Positions 59,629 through 64,000 of a stretch of 64,000 bases of DNA are shown piece by piece (position 1 is the stretch's first letter; every line of letters begins with the position of its first letter). A program made the position numbers and the translations under genes. The stretch comes from Zarea fungicola (taxonomy: Eukaryota > Ascomycota > Sordariomycetes > Hypocreales > Cordycipitaceae), in contig FWCC01000090.1 in the NCBI GenBank assembly GCA_900169235.1, positions 1 through 64,000 on the forward strand, written 5' to 3'. The notes under the pieces were generated by a model. That model ran no database searches and was not told where the DNA came from. It saw nothing but the letters and a program-made list of their open reading frames with translations.

Positions 59629-62600
59629 TGTGATAGTGGCTGCTCCTGGTCAGAACATTAGCTAACTAGTCAAATCTAACTATGGGGGTAGCAAGGAAGA
59701 AGGTAGATACCAGTAGATAAGGCACCATTCGTCTTGGGCTATCAACTAGGATCAAATAATGCTGATCGGGCCGTGGAAAAGCTTACAAGAGTGTGGCGGC
59801 GCCGGCGGTCATCGCCTGGTCTCACCGTAAATGTGGACAAAATCGGCAAATCGGCAAATCGTTACCTATGTGCTAGGCAAGCAAGTTACTTTTTTGGGGC
59901 AGCAGAGCCAACGGGGCATCTGAGCGTCCATAGCGCCCTCAACTAACAGATACGTTAGATCTTGCCGCAACTAGCTATTTTCACGGCGCAGATCTTGACG
60001 AGCACCCAATCTAGCTCCACTAACTAGTACGGTCCGTGGGATATTTGAATCAAACACGAACAAATGTGTCACCATCTTGTTGTTGTGAATGCCCGGTGAT
60101 GCAGCCCGTCCTTAATAAGACACCGTTAGTATTTTCCCACCCATGCATCGAGTCCGTCATTTCTTGCGTACCTGGTAGTTAGCTTCCTAGTCCAGAAACG
60201 GAATCTGCGAAGCTTGCATTGCATGGAGTACTCCGCACATTAGCTTTGACAAACAATTCCGCCGCGAATCTCGGCCTCGGTCCAACTTGGCAGGGAACGG
60301 TACCACTTATGTCCCATTCTTGTTGGCGCTACTCCGTATTTTGCCCCCAGCTAATTTATCTCACACCCCTCACCGTTATGTACTGAATCCATTTGCAGCT
60401 ATCATATCCTGTTTTGGATCGCATGGTGGAAGAGTTGCGACTTAATTTGACTTGCATGTTTGCCGTATGGGCGAGTAGGCGTAATGCAACCTGTGTCAAC
60501 TTAGGATGAAGTGGCTGAGCCTGGGTAACTGGAAATTGGACTGATCTCTTTATTATCATCAATGTGCTTCCAGGCGAGGCGACTTGCGCTCGTTCATTGC
60601 TCCGTAATTCTCCACCTTTTCACAGTCTCACCCCGGCCTTTGCAATTTGCGATGATGACAGGCAAAGGATTGACAACTGAAGCATGCCTATGTTATCCAC
60701 TTGTGGCTGATCCGCTCGGGAGCAAGTATCAAAGATGTTAGCTACTACGTGCGAAGTACGGAGTACATACTACTACGAGTAAGGAGCATTATGAAAGCCC
60801 GTAATTATTGTGGATACAGCTTCCTTGAAAAGTTCCCGGCTAGCATCCCCGGCTGGCAAGGAGATATTTCGGCCAAACATACGAGTAAACAGAGCCAAGG
60901 AACACTCTGCAAATAAGAAGACCTGGTTCGCGAAGCTGCTCCACATACTGCTCCGCCACCATTGGCGAAAGTCCAGAATTTGTGATGTATACGGAGTAAT
61001 TGACAAGCAAACAAGCAGCCACGATTCTGAGGATGTTTTGGCCCGCCACTTGGTCAGAGATGGCTTGTCGACTCTGCGAACCGCCATTCGATGCCACCAA
61101 CAAGAACCACCAGAATCACTATTTGCAACCATTAGATACAAGGAGGTTTTGGTAGCTATAATGAAGGTTGTACGAGCTAGTAATCATAATCAGCTGACGC
61201 ATATGGAGTTCATAGTTACCAGATGTCGACTTGCAAATGCCGGGTTTCCTCTGTTTGTTGGATGAATTGTCCTGTCTAATAACTGGATGAAGCCTTCACT
61301 TCATGTCTACGCTGACAGAATGTGTAGGGTAGCTTACCAACAAGCAATTTCCTTGTTTCTGCTGGGTTGCGAGTCGTGCAACTTGGATTTGTAACACAAA
61401 ACTCCAACCAGCTAGCACAGTGAACCGAGATGTCTTCTAGTTTAATCAGCGACATACAGGATTTCTGTCATTTAATCTCTCGCAAGTACCATTGTTTTCA
61501 ACGGAAGTGGTGCTCTGAAGGTCGTAGCCAGGTACATCTTGGTAAGGGCTGCATTCAGTCAATAACTTCTAACGTTTCATCACTATTTTTAAAATCTCTT
61601 CTATTTACCTTAGTTGATTAAGATCTCGAAATAGTTGTTTCGATACTTGTCCCATTTTCCATATCGATTGTTCTTCCAGGCGCGTCGTCATCACGACTGT
61701 CCTCTCGGCCACCACAACAACAGATCCAAGCTGGGCGACAGAAATCATTTCGTCGTCATATGTACTTGGTTTCTTTATTTCAGTTCTGTAGATTCATTTT
61801 TAACCCTTTTCATTTATTTCTAAAAGGCTCTAAACTATTGCTACCTCGCATACCGGAATCGAGGAAGCCAAATCCAAAAGCTGTCGCACTGGACATGGGG
61901 GAAGGCGCGTAAGTCGAAACTCCTCAGACTGAGTGCCTCACAAAATAATACAGTGCATTTGAGAAGTCCGATACGCTTAGAAGATCATCTTAATTTTGGG
62001 TTTGGTCAAAAAATTGTTTGCAATGAGCCTTGGGCTACCCGCGGGACAGCACCGACAACATGGCTAGATGATGCTATGCGGGCATGGAACTCTCTAAAAA
62101 CATACCTCTAGTATCTTTTGATTTACGCTAAAGAGGATATTTAAGTGAAAAAATTGTAATTAAAAAGAAAAGGAGGGGGGGGAGAGCAAATGGTCTTTTT
62201 GCATGACGGCGCGCCAAGCGTGGCCGATATAATTCTCCCAGGATAACACCGCGAACGTTGTAATTGGCCACGGATGTATGAGTTGGTTTTTAAAGTTAGA
62301 AATCTACATTTAAAAACCCTAGAAGCTTCCTTTCACACTTTCTTGATTTGTTTTCTTTCTATGTCGGTCCAATCATCTTTCATCGCACCAGAGTCTGCGT
62401 CCCAGTCACAAATCTGCTCGTTGGGGTGAGACTGTAATCACGCGTTCTAGCGAAATATTTGTTTCTAGCCTTTAAAAAATATATATAACCGCGCAAGAAA
62501 AAAAACATATTTCAGCTAACTTTTTCTCAAAAGCACGCTGTACTCTTGTCGGCTCAGCCTTCTGCGCAAGACAAGCGGACAGCTGCAACAAACCGAGCAG

Positions 62601-64000
62601 ACGTCTCAATCAATCATCCAACATTGGGCACCACCACATTAGTACGATGGTATAAATTACAGTCTATCAACTCACAGAAATTTTAAGAAATGCTAATAGA
62701 TCTGATAGTGCATCACATGTGATGAAAGTAGATGTGGTTGTCCAACATGTGCGTTACGTTTCCGTCGGCCCGCAGCTCCGATAGCCTAAAATAATCTGCT
62801 CATTCTTATAAGGAGCATAAATTATCTATTCCTTTTTAATTGTTGAGAAATCTCATGGCAATTTCTCGGTTTTATATAATTTCCAAGGCACGTCACCTTT
62901 GAAAAGAGCCGGACTACCACTTTCACGTCGCTCACCAGAGCATGGGCGACACCAAATCTATCGCCCAAATAATGAAATTAGTAGTTGGATTCGATTATTA
63001 TGCTCTAATCACGGGTTACCGCTATGGTTGAGTCTCTCTGTGCCGGATGCAATCCAAATCCGCGGGATGCCTTCCATCGGCGCATTGCGTGCCAGCCACA
63101 GAGCTTCTGATCGACAGACACACTGCCCAGAGATAAAAGAAAGACAAAGAAAACAGCGAGGGCCATTCAAAAACTATTTCCATATTTTATGCTTATTTTA
63201 CTGGTTCTTCAAGGCAGTAAATGCCAAAAACGAAGATGATGAAAATGCAAACCTTGAGGAAAGAGCGTGGTGAAGAGAAGCTGAAATACGGAGGTTAGCA
63301 ACACCTGGTCCGCCGTAGGTGAGATACATGATAAAATAAGTGATAGGATGGGTGTTGTATCATTTTATGATCACACTTTTATTGATCCGGCAGCCGTCTG
63401 GCAAACGTTTTGCAAGTGGTATACGGGCCAAGGTCTGCCGTGTCAAGAAGAACGAAAGGATCCTCCTGCCCAAGTACCCGTCCTTTGTTTTTTTTTTTTT
63501 TGTTTTTTTCGTAAAATCTCTTTTCTGGTTTGATGATATCATTTGGCATAGTGTTAATTGGTTTGGAGGATTTTCCAAGAAGAAAAAGAAACATTTTTCA
63601 GCCGCCTTGAGGCCGATGCGCACTCCTGCTGCAGGTGTACTGACCGAGGCCGGTTCTGATTGTTTTCTGGAGAACGTGCAACTTGCTCAGCATTTCTACA
63701 TAGGCCACTGAGTCATATGAAGCAAACTGGTACGACCCGAGTCTCTTACAGATTAAAAGACGTACGCTATAGTCCACTGAGCAGTATGTGTTGTCCGCAG
63801 TGTAAAGGAGGCGGCATCGTGTAACGCTTGAATTACTTCTCGGAGTTAGAAAGAGCCGAATAAGATTCTCTGAGGTATTACTGTTTTTTTTTAGTTTAAT
63901 TTCTTTTCTTTCTACTTTTTTTTTTCTTTTGCACAAAAAAATAATATTTCGGAGCTTGCCATGACGGCGCTTCACGACTTTGGTTCTCTTGCCACAGATT

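Larger units (their letters stand above)
55831..64000. other. Gene-poor right end with diverged repeat remnants
   Basis: No coding gene could be supported. The region holds short repeat copies (57070, 58943, 59614), a pair of similar 33-bp segments (57604 and 60189), TACTCCGTA/TACGGAGTA motifs (59339, 60330, 60757, 60990) and long T runs (for example 63487-63500). A stop-free stretch at 61824-62111 lacks a start codon. The left part includes the promoter of ABC copy B. Confidence 0.4.

Noticed and set aside
60773..61265. Overlapping 151-codon plus and 122/87-codon minus frames
   Set aside because: No recognisable family, no supporting splice sites and mutual overlap.
61824..62111. 95-codon stop-free stretch ending in TAG
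   Set aside because: It has no start codon near its beginning and no clear acceptor that would make it an exon. Stretches of this length are expected several times in 64 kb. One frame contains LGLPAGQH, similar to cytochrome b5 reductase, but it stops within six codons.
62942..63028. 29-codon frame starting MGDTKSIAQ
   Set aside because: Too short to judge and no convincing donor site continues it.
1..64000. tRNA, rRNA and CRISPR-like features
   Set aside because: Looking for T-loop GGTTCRANNCC words and regularly spaced repeats by eye gave no candidate with a matching stem. A covariance-model search would be needed to be sure.

Overview
The window is nuclear DNA of a filamentous ascomycete, most likely a Sordariomycete of the Hypocreales. 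The genes have short (about 50-100 bp) GT-AG introns, many with CTAAC/CTRAC-like branch sites. They include Atg3, Cwc24, a HAL4/SAT4-type kinase, a Zn2Cys6 regulator and paired ABCC transporters. The placement is inferred from gene style; nothing in the window names a species. Gene starts given here are ATG codons, because several long open frames begin at GTG or TTG.

Layout. Positions 0.9-7.6 kb hold a compact four-gene cluster: a glutathione S-transferase (-), an SsuA/THI5-like protein (+), a Zn2Cys6 activator (-) and a Dal5-type MFS permease (+). The four form two divergent pairs. Both divergent promoters carry a TCGG-N6-CCGA inverted repeat, the UaY/PPR1 type of site, with GATA motifs beside it. 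The permease reading frame has a +1 frameshift and an in-frame stop. Positions 8.1-15.4 kb are a housekeeping block: a BTB/POZ protein (-), Cwc24 splicing factor (+), Atg3 (+) and an uncharacterised coiled-coil protein (-). Positions 15.4-23.4 kb are gene-poor and end in a pyrimidine-rich leader before an APH-fold phosphotransferase gene at 23.4-24.6 kb. Positions 24.6-37.1 kb hold no gene I can support and end in a long pyrimidine-rich leader for the HAL4/SAT4-like kinase at 37.1-39.7 kb. At 43.2-43.9 kb there is a secreted protein resembling a family-GH23 lysozyme. It converges on the first of two tandem ABCC transporters, with 10 and 11 exons, at 44.1-49.0 and 50.9-55.8 kb. Positions 55.8-64 kb contain only short diverged repeats and small unsupported frames.

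How the genes may work together. The first cluster looks like a self-regulated uptake and utilisation module. The activator probably binds the shared repeat, and the GATA motifs suggest nitrogen-metabolite control. The substrate is unknown. Loss of the permease suggests the module is decaying or depends on another carrier. The ABCC pair arose by tandem duplication: most exon lengths and intron phases agree between the two copies, and one copy has one additional intron. Intergenic DNA is strongly enriched for the 9-mer TACTCCGTA/TACGGAGTA.
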